Position numbers and translations under genes: made by a program. The notes below the pieces were generated by a model that was given only the letters and a program-made list of their open reading frames with translations, searched no databases and was not told the DNA's origin. Source: JBDHZK01 sp039811865 (GTDB taxonomy: Bacteria; Actinomycetota; Actinomycetes; Propionibacteriales; Propionibacteriaceae). From it: 10,861 nt of DNA. Location of the stretch: NCBI GenBank assembly GCA_039811865.1, contig JBDHZK010000093.1, positions 1 through 10,861 on the forward strand, read 5' to 3'. Numbering within the stretch: the first letter of the stretch is position 1; each line of letters starts with the position of its first letter. Shown here piece after piece: positions 1-6,430 of the stretch.

Positions 1-1
1 G

Positions 2-466
2 GCCGAAGGGCTGCGCCGGGTCCTGATCAGGATGGAAAGCAACCTCGACCTCGACGTGGAGCTGCTTGCCGACGAGATCCTGCAGACGTTGAACCATCCC
101 CGCGGCTGGCGGCATGTGGCCGGCGTCCGGTTCGGCTTGACCGACCGGCCAGCCGAGGCCGATGTGGTGATCACGCTGGCCACGCCGGCCACCACCGATT
201 CGTTGTGCGCCCCGTTGCTGACGCGTGGGCAACTGTCGTGCCAGCACGATCGTGCGGTCGTCCTCAATGCCCTGCGGTGGGTCCAAGGCGCCACCTCATA
301 CGGGACGGACGTGGCCAACTATCGTCGGTACATGGTCAATCACGAGGTGGGGCACTGGCTTGGCCGGGGTCATGTCTCCTGCCCCCGCCCAGGGGCGGTC
401 GCTCCGGTGATGCTGCAGCAGACCAAGGGTCTGCAGGGGTGCCGACCCAACCCGTGGCCGCGCTGA
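2..466 (+). CDS. DUF3152 domain protein, 5'-truncated, metzincin-like zinc-protease motif
   Basis: This is the C-terminal part of an actinobacterial DUF3152 protein. The reading frame is open from base 2. The first in-frame ATG (position 32) lies inside the domain, because the residues just before it (LRRVLIR) continue the usual opening strand, so the true start and any signal peptide are off the window. Numbering from that ATG, HEVGHWLGRGH at 104-114 fits HExxHxxGxxH, with three zinc-binding His and a catalytic Glu. APVMLQQT at about 124-131 could supply the Met-turn. Cysteines at 59, 70, 117 and 137 are placed as in secreted, disulfide-bonded relatives. From family knowledge these are usually exported or membrane-anchored proteins of unknown substrate; peptidase activity is inferred from the motif only. 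The last 28 nt overlap the start of the downstream glycosylase gene, suggesting co-transcription. Confidence 0.85.
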   Translation, partial: AEGLRRVLIRMESNLDLDVELLADEILQTLNHPRGWRHVAGVRFGLTDRPAEADVVITLATPATTDSLCAPLLTRGQLSCQHDRAVVLNALRWVQGATSYGTDVANYRRYMVNHEVGHWLGRGHVSCPRPGAVAPVMLQQTKGLQGCRPNPWPR

Positions 467-1377
467 GGGAGCCGGCCGAGCGGCTCGTGCCCGGCGTTCG
501 GGGAGAACAACTCGACCTCTCGCTTCGCCGCCTCCAGCTAGGGCCCGGAGATCCGACCCATCGCCGGCGCAACGGCTGGTGGCGAGCGACCCGCAACGAT
601 TGCGGCGCGGTGTTGATCCACCTGGAATCCTTGCCGGACGGCGTCCGCGCGCGAGCCTGGGGGCCCGGCGCAGCGACGGCCATCCAAGGCGTCCCCGACC
701 TACTGGGGCAGTGCGATCCGGGCGAGATCGAACTGGGGCACGCGGGCCTGAGCGAACTCGCGCGCAGGCACCCCTGGCTGCGGATCGGCCGGACGAACGC
801 TGTCTTCGAAGCGCTGGCACCGATCATCCTGGGTCAACGCGTGACCGGGAACGAGGCGATTTCCGGCTGGCGTCGGCTGGTCGAAGGGTTCGGGGAGCCA
901 GCCCCCGGCCCCAGCGGTCCAGGGATGCCGGCCGCTGGCATGCGCCTGCCTCCCGAGCCGTCCGCCTGGGCAAGCATCCCGAGCTGGACATACCTGGCGG
1001 CCGGAGTCGAGCTGGCCCGTCGGCGACCCCTGATCCACGCCGCGACGCGCGCCGCGGCGTTGGAACGCACGCTGGCCTCGCCGCGTCCCGACGCGGCCCT
1101 ACGATCGGTTCCGGGTGTCGGGGAGTGGACGGCCGCCAACGTGCGCCAGCTCGCCTTCGGGGACCCGGACGCCTGGAGCGTGGGCGACTACCACGTCCCC
1201 GATCTGATCTCGACCTACTTCACCGGACGCCGCGGCGCCGACGCCGCCGAACTGCTCGCCCCGTTCACGGGACAGCGCTACCGCGTGGAGTTGCTGATCG
1301 GGCTCAGCGGCGTGCGCACCGAGCGACGTGGACCGCGCAGATCACTGCCGACGCACCTGCCGCTTTGGCCGCGGTAG
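439..1377 (+). CDS. DNA-3-methyladenine glycosylase 2 family protein (AlkA-like, HhH-GPD)
   Basis: This is a base-excision repair glycosylase that would remove alkylated bases such as 3-methyladenine. The protein is about 312 aa, normal for the actinobacterial branch. The N-terminal part (about 25-110) carries the family pattern WRA then AWGPGA. The helical core has RTNAVFEALAPIILGQRVTG at about 118-137. A helix-hairpin-helix, SVPGVGEWTAANV, lies at about 223-235, followed by GDPDAWSVGDYH. Asp250 in GDYH matches the catalytic Asp of AlkA (Asp238 in E. coli). The C-terminus GPRR is also typical. GTG 439 is chosen because AAGGG at 425-429 sits 9 nt upstream and family similarity begins soon after it; GTG 454 and GTG 487 are alternatives. 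The frame stays open back to about 205, but that part only shadows the DUF3152 gene. The stop lies 4 nt from the stop of the convergent sensor kinase gene. Confidence 0.88.
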   Translation: MPTQPVAALREPAERLVPGVRGEQLDLSLRRLQLGPGDPTHRRRNGWWRATRNDCGAVLIHLESLPDGVRARAWGPGAATAIQGVPDLLGQCDPGEIELGHAGLSELARRHPWLRIGRTNAVFEALAPIILGQRVTGNEAISGWRRLVEGFGEPAPGPSGPGMPAAGMRLPPEPSAWASIPSWTYLAAGVELARRRPLIHAATRAAALERTLASPRPDAALRSVPGVGEWTAANVRQLAFGDPDAWSVGDYHVPDLISTYFTGRRGADAAELLAPFTGQRYRVELLIGLSGVRTERRGPRRSLPTHLPLWPR

Positions 1378-1381
1378 CCCC

Positions 1382-2833
1382 TCACCGTGCCGGGCGAGGC
1401 AGCGGTACCGTCTCCTCGTCGACGGCGGGGGTAGCGCCGCCGGGAGTGATCGCCCCGGGCAGTTGAACGATGAACTCGGCGCCGCCCTTCGCCGATCGGC
1501 CAGCGCTCACCCACCCGCCGTGGGCCTTGATGGTATGCATCACGATCGATAGGCCAAGGCCAGTACCGGGGGTCGTCCGCGCCTTCTCGGAGCGGTAGAA
1601 GCGGTCGAAGACGTGCGGCAAGTCCTCGTCGGCAATGCCTGGTCCCTCGTCGGAGATCAGCAACCGGTCCCCCTTCAGCCGGACCTGGATCGTGCCGTCG
1701 GGGGGGCTGAACTTGACGGCGTTGTCGAGCAGGTTGGTGAACGCCCGCTCCAGGGTGTCCGGCTCGCCGACCAGGAAGAGCGGGTGCAATTCCACGTCGA
1801 ACTTGATCCCCGGGCCACGGCGCTGCGCGCGGGAGATCGCGTTGCCGACTACGTCGCGAAGGTCGATCGGTTCCGGGTTGGGATGGACGGCGTCCTCGCG
1901 CGACAACTGGACGAGGTCGCCCACCAGCGTGGTGAACTCCCCGAGCTGCGCGGCCACGTCGCGCAGAATCTCCCCCCGCGCGCCCGGGGGCAGCATGCCG
2001 GACCGCTCGTCCGCGACCAGCAACTCGATGTTGGTGCGCATACTCGTCAGCGGGGTGCGCAACTCGTGGCCGGCGTCCGCGATCAGCCGACGCTGACGAT
2101 CGCGAGAGGACGCCAGCGAGTTCAGCATCGTGTTGAACGAACGGGTCAACTCGGCCAGTTCGTCGCTGCCCACGATGGCGATGGGGGTCAGCTCGTCGGT
2201 CTCGGTGACGTGCGTCACCGCGGCGGTCAGCCGCCGAACCGGACGGACGCCCGAGCGGGCGATCAGCCAGCCCGCGCCGGCGGCGAGCAGGACGCCGGCG
2301 AGGCCGACGAAGATCAGCACCAGCCACAGGGAATGCAGGATGCCCTCGGTCGGGCCCAGCGGACGTCCCAGCACGAGCGCGTAGTGATGCCCGGTATCGG
2401 TGGCCAGGGGAACGGCGACGATGCGGTACGGCTGGCCGTCGGTGGCGACGCCGCTACGCGCCGAGTAGCCGGTTTGGATGCGCGCGATCATCAGTTCCCG
2501 GGCGCCGGTGACCAAGGTCGCCTGTTCGCCGCGGACCGTGGTGGTCTGGTTGTCCGAGCGCAGCACGACCACCGAAACGTTCACCGCCTTCAGCGCATCG
2601 CCGTTGATGCCGCCCATCTGCTCGATGTCTTGCTGGATCCAGCCGCTGGTGACGGTGGCCACCTCGACCAACTCCTGATCGAGTTGGTCGTACAGCGACC
2701 ACATCGTGATGAAGTACGCGGCCACGCCGGTGAGCGCGACCGCGGCCGCGACGGCGATGCCGATGGAGAAGGCCAGCCGGTCCTGGAGGCGCCAGGCCCG
2801 GGGGTTGAGTCGAGAGGCGATCCAGTCGATCAC
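1382..2833 (-). CDS. HAMP-domain sensor histidine kinase (MprB-like)
   Basis: Membrane sensor kinase of 483 aa, partner of the response regulator encoded just upstream. Transmembrane helices lie at about 20-44 and 168-192, enclosing an extracytoplasmic sensor region of about 120 residues with no recognised ligand domain. A HAMP segment follows at about 193-245. The dimerisation domain has the H-box DAGHELRTPLTSMRTNIELL with phospho-accepting His256. The ATPase domain shows the N-box (NLLDNAVKF, from 367), G1 box (DEGPGI, 395-400), F-box (FDRFYR, 409-414) and G2 box (GTGLGLS, 423-429), so every catalytic motif is intact. The C-terminal 25 residues are Pro-rich and dispensable-looking. The H-box and overall layout resemble mycobacterial MprB, which responds to envelope stress; that role here is inference. 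The start overlaps the regulator stop by 4 nt (ATGA), so translation is probably coupled. Confidence 0.93.
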   Translation of the reverse strand: MIDWIASRLNPRAWRLQDRLAFSIGIAVAAAVALTGVAAYFITMWSLYDQLDQELVEVATVTSGWIQQDIEQMGGINGDALKAVNVSVVVLRSDNQTTTVRGEQATLVTGARELMIARIQTGYSARSGVATDGQPYRIVAVPLATDTGHHYALVLGRPLGPTEGILHSLWLVLIFVGLAGVLLAAGAGWLIARSGVRPVRRLTAAVTHVTETDELTPIAIVGSDELAELTRSFNTMLNSLASSRDRQRRLIADAGHELRTPLTSMRTNIELLVADERSGMLPPGARGEILRDVAAQLGEFTTLVGDLVQLSREDAVHPNPEPIDLRDVVGNAISRAQRRGPGIKFDVELHPLFLVGEPDTLERAFTNLLDNAVKFSPPDGTIQVRLKGDRLLISDEGPGIADEDLPHVFDRFYRSEKARTTPGTGLGLSIVMHTIKAHGGWVSAGRSAKGGAEFIVQLPGAITPGGATPAVDEETVPLPRPAR

Positions 2834-3516
2834 GGGGCGGTTTCGCGCAACACATACCCGATGCCGCGCACGGTGTGAATCAGACGCGACTCACCGTCGG
2901 ACTCGGTCTTGCGCCGCAGGTATCCGATGTAGACCTCGAGCGAGTTGGCCGTGGTGGGGAAGTCGAACCCCCACACCTCGTTCAGCAGCCAGCCGCGCTC
3001 GAGCACCCGGCGGGGATGCTCCATGAACGTTTGCAGCAGCGCGAACTCGGTGCGCGTCAGGTTGATGCGCCGCCCGGCCCGGCGGACCTCCCGGGTCTGC
3101 AAGTCCAGCGACAGATTGTCGAAGGTGAGCGTCTCCGGATGGTTGTCCGCGATCGGCCGCGAGCGCCGCGTCAGCGCCCGCAGCCTGGCCAGCAGCTCGT
3201 CCAGGGCGAACGGTTTGGCCATGTAGTCGTCGCCGCCGGCGTCCAGTCCGTCGACCCGGTCGTTGACGGCGTCCCGTGCCGTCAACACCAGGATGGGCAC
3301 GTCATTGCCGTTGGCGCGCAGCATCCGCGTCGTCTCCAGGCCGTCCAGCCGCGGCATCATCACGTCCATGATGACGGCGTCGGGACGCGCGGTGGCCAGC
3401 TTGGCCAGTGCCTCCACGCCGTCGGCCGCCGTGGTCACCTCGTAGCCGGTGTACTGCAGAGAGCGGGCCAGGGAGTCGCGGACTCCCTGATCGTCGTCCA
3501 CGACCAGGATGTGCAT
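2830..3516 (-). CDS. OmpR/PhoB-family response regulator (MprA-like)
   Basis: DNA-binding response regulator of 228 aa. The receiver domain (1-118) has the acidic pocket Asp7-Asp8, phospho-acceptor Asp51 in MDVMMPRLDG, Thr79 in LVLTARD and Lys101 in AKPFALDELLARLRAL. The winged-helix effector domain (about 128-226) includes LTRTEFALL, a recognition-helix region around TTANSLEVYIGYLRRK, and the closing HTVRGIGYVLR. All residues needed for phosphotransfer are present. It is the third gene of a four-gene operon, starting 4 nt after the tyrosine phosphatase stop and overlapping the kinase start by 4 nt. A purine-rich GGCAGG about 8 nt upstream can serve as the ribosome-binding site. The similarity to MprA is recognised by eye; targets cannot be read from this window. 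Confidence 0.94.
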   Translation of the reverse strand: MHILVVDDDQGVRDSLARSLQYTGYEVTTAADGVEALAKLATARPDAVIMDVMMPRLDGLETTRMLRANGNDVPILVLTARDAVNDRVDGLDAGGDDYMAKPFALDELLARLRALTRRSRPIADNHPETLTFDNLSLDLQTREVRRAGRRINLTRTEFALLQTFMEHPRRVLERGWLLNEVWGFDFPTTANSLEVYIGYLRRKTESDGESRLIHTVRGIGYVLRETAP

Positions 3517-3520
3517 GGCC

Positions 3521-4033
3521 CTAGCCTGCCACCTGCGACGAAGAAGGCCGGGGTCCGCGCGCGCCGAGCTGAAGAACCCGCGCCATGATGGCGGGCATCG
3601 CGGCCTCCAAGGCCGCCTGAGTGTCGGCGAATCCCTCCTGCCCCCCGTACCAAGGGTCGGGGACGGCTGTGCCGGGCTTCGCGGCCGGGTCGAAGTCCGT
3701 CAGCAGGGCGAGGTTGGTCGCCTCCGGCGCGGCTCGGCGCAGCAACTCGACGTGGTGGCCCTCCATGGCGATCACTTGGTCGGCGGCGGTGATCTCGGCC
3801 GCGGTGATCCGGTGCGCCCGATGCCCGGTGGCGTCGTACCCGCCCGTGCGCAACTGCCGGGCCGCGCGCGCGTCGATCGGGTTGCCGCGCTCCTCGGCGC
3901 TGACCCCGGCGCTGGTGAAGCGGACGCCGCTGACGCCCTCGCGCCGCGCCCAGCCCTGCGCGATCCGCTCGGCCATCGGCGAGCGGCAGATGTTGCCCCA
4001 GCAGACGAAGACGACCTCTACGTCACGGCTCAC
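3521..4033 (-). CDS. low-molecular-weight protein tyrosine phosphatase
   Basis: This cytoplasmic phosphatase would dephosphorylate phosphotyrosine proteins (possibly phosphoarginine or small phosphoesters in some relatives). The protein is about 170 aa, close to the usual 150-165. The P-loop near the N-terminus is VCWGNICRSP, giving CX5R(S) with nucleophile Cys11, Arg17 and Ser18. Trp12 is at a variable position. The general acid is Asp126 in the DPWYGG loop. The last 12 residues (GPRPSSSQVAG region) are a low-complexity tail. The start is GTG 4033, whose first bases overlap the stop of the upstream membrane protein gene (GTGA). The longer open frame up to 4438 only shadows that gene. Co-transcription with a sensor kinase and response regulator suggests a shared signalling role, which is inference. 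Confidence 0.92.
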   Translation of the reverse strand: MSRDVEVVFVCWGNICRSPMAERIAQGWARREGVSGVRFTSAGVSAEERGNPIDARAARQLRTGGYDATGHRAHRITAAEITAADQVIAMEGHHVELLRRAAPEATNLALLTDFDPAAKPGTAVPDPWYGGQEGFADTQAALEAAMPAIMARVLQLGARGPRPSSSQVAG

Positions 4034-4422
4034 CGATGCTCTTCCTCCCGCTTGCGACCGATGAACGCGTTCACGACGAAGCTGACCACCGAGACGATCA
4101 GCGCGCCCCAAAAGGCGTTCCAAAAGCCGTCCACGCGCCACCCGAGATGGAATTGGCCAGCCACCCAGGAGGTCAGCAGCAAAAGGGCCGCGTTCACCAC
4201 GAGCAGGAACAGGCCAAGGGTGATCAGCACCAAGGGAGCGCTGACGAACTTGAAGAACGGCTTGACGACGGCGTTGACCACGCCGAAGATCACCGACACC
4301 ACCAGGATCGCAACGATCTTTCCCTCGGTGTTGGGCGCGGTCAGCATGATGCCCGGGAGAGCGAAGGTGGCAGCGGTGATCGCTGCGGCGTTTGCCAGGA
4401 AGCCAACGATCAGATCTCGCAT
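4030..4422 (-). CDS. phage holin family 4_2 (YvlD-like) small membrane protein
   Basis: Small integral membrane protein of 130 aa with four hydrophobic helices at about 4-24, 35-53, 62-88 and 100-122. It ends in a charged cytoplasmic tail, GRKREEEHR. The pattern FGVVNAVVKPFFKFVSAPL followed by TLGLFLLVVNAALLLLTSW is characteristic of Phage_holin_4_2 (DUF family PF04020, e.g. B. subtilis YvlD). Despite the family name, most chromosomal members are not phage lysis proteins and their function is unknown; some sit in envelope-stress operons. The start ATG has AGGA 7 nt upstream. It is the first gene of the minus-strand operon, and its stop overlaps the phosphatase start by 4 nt. Nothing around it looks prophage-derived. 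Confidence 0.88.
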   Translation of the reverse strand: MRDLIVGFLANAAAITAATFALPGIMLTAPNTEGKIVAILVVSVIFGVVNAVVKPFFKFVSAPLVLITLGLFLLVVNAALLLLTSWVAGQFHLGWRVDGFWNAFWGALIVSVVSFVVNAFIGRKREEEHR

Positions 4423-4451
4423 GCCACGATCCTGTCATGGCGTCATGAACT

Positions 4452-4476
4452 TCTCGTATCGTCGTGCTTTACGAGA
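4452..4476. promoter_or_regulatory. 7-bp inverted repeat in the divergent intergenic region, touching the arcB ribosome-binding site
   Basis: TCTCGTA at 4452-4458 is the reverse complement of TACGAGA at 4470-4476, with an 11-nt spacer. It lies between the divergent starts at 4422 (-) and 4491 (+). The right arm runs into the arcB Shine-Dalgarno GAGAGAGGGG (4473-4482, 8 nt before GTG 4491). It could be a DNA operator for either gene or an RNA hairpin masking the ribosome-binding site. Seven matching base pairs can also arise by chance. No clear -35/-10 pair was found for either direction. Confidence 0.3.
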
Positions 4477-4490
4477 GAGGGGTGGACGCT

Positions 4491-5501
4491 GTGTCGAGTG
4501 TGCCTGTCGGCAGCCTCAAGGGCCGGCATTTCCTACGTGAGCTGGACTTCTCCGGTGCCGAGTGGGGTTCGTTGCTCGACCTCGCCCGCACCCTGAAGGA
4601 CGAGCGACGTCAGGGACGCGAGCGCACCCGACTCGACGGCCGGACCATCGCGCTCGTCTTCGAGAAGGCGTCCACCCGGACTCGGGCGGCGTTCGAGGTC
4701 GCCGCCTACGAGCAGGGCGCCCGCGTGACCCATTTCGATGCGCACGGCAGCCATTTCGGCAAGAAGGAGTCGGTAGCAGATACCGCGCGGGTGCTCGGCC
4801 GGATGTATGCCGGGATCCAGTTTCGAGGGGTCGAGCAGCGCACGGTCGAGGAACTGGCGGCCCATGCCGGCGTCCCCGTCTGGAACGGACTGACCGACGC
4901 CTGGCATCCGACCCAGTCGCTGTGCGACGTCTTCACCATGCGCGAGTCGCTGGGGCGTCCCGACGCGACCTTCGCCTACGTGGGGGATGCCCGCTTCAAC
5001 ATGGGCAACTCGCTTCTGATCGCCGGCGCCTTGTCGGGCATGGATGTCCGCATCGTCGCGCCCGAACCGCTGCAGCCGGCGCCCGATCTGGTGGCCGCCG
5101 CCCATCGATTGGCCCAGGGAAACGGCGGGCGGGTCTTGGTCACCGACGATCTCGACACCGGTGTCGCCGACTGCGACTTCGTGCACACCGACGTTTGGGT
5201 CTCCATGGGTGAGACGGCCTCGGTCTGGTCCGAGCGGATCGGGCTGCTTCTGCCCTACCGCGTGACCGCCGAACTGTTGGCACGAACGGGTAACCCGGAC
5301 GTCAAGTTCATGCATTGCCTCCCCGCCTTTCACGACCGCCGTACTTCGCTTGGCGAGGAGGTCTACCAGCGGTTCGGCCTGGACTGCATGGAGGTGAGCG
5401 ACGAGGTCTTCGAGTCGCCCGCGTCCATCGTGTTCGACCAGGCCGAGAACCGAATGCACACCATCAAGGCGGTGTTGGTCGCCACCTTGGCGGGGGAGTA
5501 A
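4491..5501 (+). CDS. arcB: ornithine carbamoyltransferase
   Basis: Catalyses carbamoyl phosphate + ornithine <-> citrulline + phosphate in the cytoplasm. The protein is 336 aa, matching E. coli ArgF and Pseudomonas ArcB rather than the shorter biosynthetic ArgF of actinobacteria such as M. tuberculosis. Motifs in order: carbamoyl-phosphate loop FEKASTRTR (58-65), KKESVADTARVLGRMYAGIQ (91-110), HPTQ (139-142), ornithine-binding DVWVSMG (234-240), catalytic FMHCLPAFH (273-281) and the C-terminal SIVFDQAENRMHTIKAVLVA. No key residue is missing. GTG 4491 is chosen over GTG 4464 because a strong purine tract ends 8 nt before it and homology starts there. No arginine-biosynthesis or arcA/arcC gene adjoins it, so catabolic (deiminase pathway) versus biosynthetic use is undecided; the class favours arcB. 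The stop is 8 nt from the convergent GPP34 stop. Confidence 0.93.
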   Translation: MSSVPVGSLKGRHFLRELDFSGAEWGSLLDLARTLKDERRQGRERTRLDGRTIALVFEKASTRTRAAFEVAAYEQGARVTHFDAHGSHFGKKESVADTARVLGRMYAGIQFRGVEQRTVEELAAHAGVPVWNGLTDAWHPTQSLCDVFTMRESLGRPDATFAYVGDARFNMGNSLLIAGALSGMDVRIVAPEPLQPAPDLVAAAHRLAQGNGGRVLVTDDLDTGVADCDFVHTDVWVSMGETASVWSERIGLLLPYRVTAELLARTGNPDVKFMHCLPAFHDRRTSLGEEVYQRFGLDCMEVSDEVFESPASIVFDQAENRMHTIKAVLVATLAGE

Positions 5502-5509
5502 CCCCGGAC

Positions 5510-6181
5510 TCAGCCGGCGGCGGCGGCCGCCCCGGCTGCGGCGGCGGCCTGTGCCTGCTGGATCGCGCGGCCGACGGCATTCGAGGCCCAGTACTGATCC
5601 TTCAGAGTCTTGGCGCGCCGCCTCACCGCCGACTTGTCGATCCGCTCTCCCGGGTCGGCGATCAGCCTTGCCACGACGCCGAGGGCGCTGAGTAGTCCGA
5701 TCAGCGCCGCGTCGCGATAGTCGGGCTCGACGCCTTCCACCAGGATCGTGCGCAGCCGGCGGCGCAGGGTCTCGCGGGTGCTCGCATCGACCGCCGGCCA
5801 GTGATGGGCCCAGGTCAAGCCGAGCACCTCGACGTCCTCGCGGCGGACGAGTTCGGCGCGAGCGAGGCGCTCATAAAGCGCTCGGCGCAAGCCTTTGGTA
5901 AGCGCGTTGACTCCGGCCTCGGGTGACCACTGCTCCTTGGTGGCGAGCCGGGCGAGGCTGTCGGCGAGCAGGGGGTCGCTCGGCGGCGCGGCGTCCCCGA
6001 CCACGACGATGCGGTTCTTCCGGACGTCCTCGCCCTTCTCCGTGACGCGGGCGTTTCCGGTTTCGGCCAGTTCGTTCAGGACCCCACCGGCCAGCGCGAT
6101 GTCGACGAATCCGCCCGAGGCGAGGAGTTTCCCGGTGTCCGGGTGGGTCAGCAGGACCAGCAGGGCTTCCGCGATCAGCAT
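5510..6181 (-). CDS. GPP34 (GOLPH3/Vps74-like) family phosphoprotein
   Basis: Protein of 223 aa with the GPP34 fold, named for eukaryotic GOLPH3, a Golgi phosphatidylinositol-4-phosphate binder. Bacterial members, common in actinobacteria, have no established function. Recognisable parts: the N-terminal MLIAEALLVLLTHPDTGKLL, then FVDIALAGGVLNELAETG (25-42), PSDPLLADSLARLA (67-80), WPAVD (128-132), a DAALIGLLSALGVV helix (157-170) and an RRRAKTLKDQYWAS helix near the C-terminus. The last 14 residues are almost only Ala and Gly. ATG 6181 is chosen because family similarity starts exactly there; the frame continues upstream to 6403 but that part is Arg/Pro-rich and crosses the inverted repeat. 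No Shine-Dalgarno is visible and a TACGCT box lies 6 nt upstream, so the message may be leaderless. Confidence 0.85.
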   Translation of the reverse strand: MLIAEALLVLLTHPDTGKLLASGGFVDIALAGGVLNELAETGNARVTEKGEDVRKNRIVVVGDAAPPSDPLLADSLARLATKEQWSPEAGVNALTKGLRRALYERLARAELVRREDVEVLGLTWAHHWPAVDASTRETLRRRLRTILVEGVEPDYRDAALIGLLSALGVVARLIADPGERIDKSAVRRRAKTLKDQYWASNAVGRAIQQAQAAAAAGAAAAAG

Positions 6182-6187
6182 GGGTTC

Positions 6188-6193
6188 AGCGTA
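6188..6193 (-). promoter_or_regulatory. possible -10 box for a leaderless GPP34 transcript
   Basis: On the minus strand TACGCT (TAnnnT) ends 6 nt before the chosen ATG of the GPP34 gene, which has no purine-rich ribosome-binding site. That spacing would place transcription initiation at the start codon, as is frequent in actinobacteria. No convincing -35 was seen. Hexamers of this form are common by chance. Confidence 0.25.
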
Positions 6194-6247
6194 GGCAAGT
6201 GGACGGCCCCGGGCTGCGGTAGTCGGACCGGGTCGCAGCGCGGACGA

Positions 6248-6334
6248 CGTGAAAACGTGCGGCCAGTCGGGGATCGGGACTGCTTCGACGGCTGGCGGGG
6301 CAGTGCTTCGCGCGAATCGCCGCACGTTTTCACG
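6248..6334. repeat. perfect 16-bp inverted repeat with 55-nt spacer
   Basis: CGTGAAAACGTGCGGC at 6248-6263 is the exact reverse complement of GCCGCACGTTTTCACG at 6319-6334. The match does not extend further in either direction. It lies in the 309-nt non-coding stretch (6182-6490) between two divergently transcribed genes. Each arm contains CGTG-AAAA-CGTG, an A-tract between short repeats in otherwise very GC-rich DNA. The spacer contains a near-repeat (ACTGCTTCG at 6279-6287 and CAGTGCTTCG at 6301-6310). It might be a two-site operator, an intergenic repeat element, or the base of a long RNA hairpin. There is no U-tract and both neighbours point away, so a terminator is unlikely. Confidence 0.75.
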
Positions 6335-6392
6335 CGTTCGACCACGAAGGGGGCCGCGGTGGTGGGATGAATGGCAGATGAGGCGTGGAAGA

Positions 6393-6411
6393 CGACTCGA
6401 CAAGGGAGTCG
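6393..6411. other. small hairpin upstream of the dehydrogenase operon
   Basis: CGACTC (6393-6398) can pair with GAGTCG (6406-6411) around a 7-nt loop. It is short, has no T-run after it, and may be chance. Confidence 0.2.
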
Positions 6412-6430
6412 GTCAGGGTCAAGGGTTTCC

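Noticed and set aside
205..438. Upstream extension of the glycosylase reading frame
   Set aside because: It lies inside the DUF3152 gene in another frame, shows no glycosylase similarity, and GTG 439 has a good ribosome-binding site.
1613..2878. Long plus-strand open frame opposite the sensor kinase
   Set aside because: Antisense to a gene with all kinase motifs; the translation is a Gln/Gly/Arg-rich artefact of high GC.
4030..4422. Prophage remnant suggested by the holin family name
   Set aside because: Phage_holin_4_2/YvlD proteins are common chromosomal membrane proteins, and no endolysin, integrase or other phage gene is nearby.
4034..4438. N-terminal extension of the tyrosine phosphatase frame
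   Set aside because: It is the out-of-frame shadow of the four-helix membrane protein; the phosphatase P-loop begins right after GTG 4033.
4533..5459. Long minus-strand open frame opposite arcB
   Set aside because: Antisense shadow of a clearly conserved enzyme; no recognisable domain.
5522..5531. GC palindrome GGCGGCCGCC near the arcB/GPP34 junction as a bidirectional terminator
   Set aside because: It has no loop or T-run and is part of the Ala-rich coding tail of the GPP34 gene.
6182..6403. N-terminal extension of the GPP34 frame
   Set aside because: The translation is Arg/Pro-rich with no family similarity, and the canonical GPP34 N-terminus starts at the ATG at 6181.
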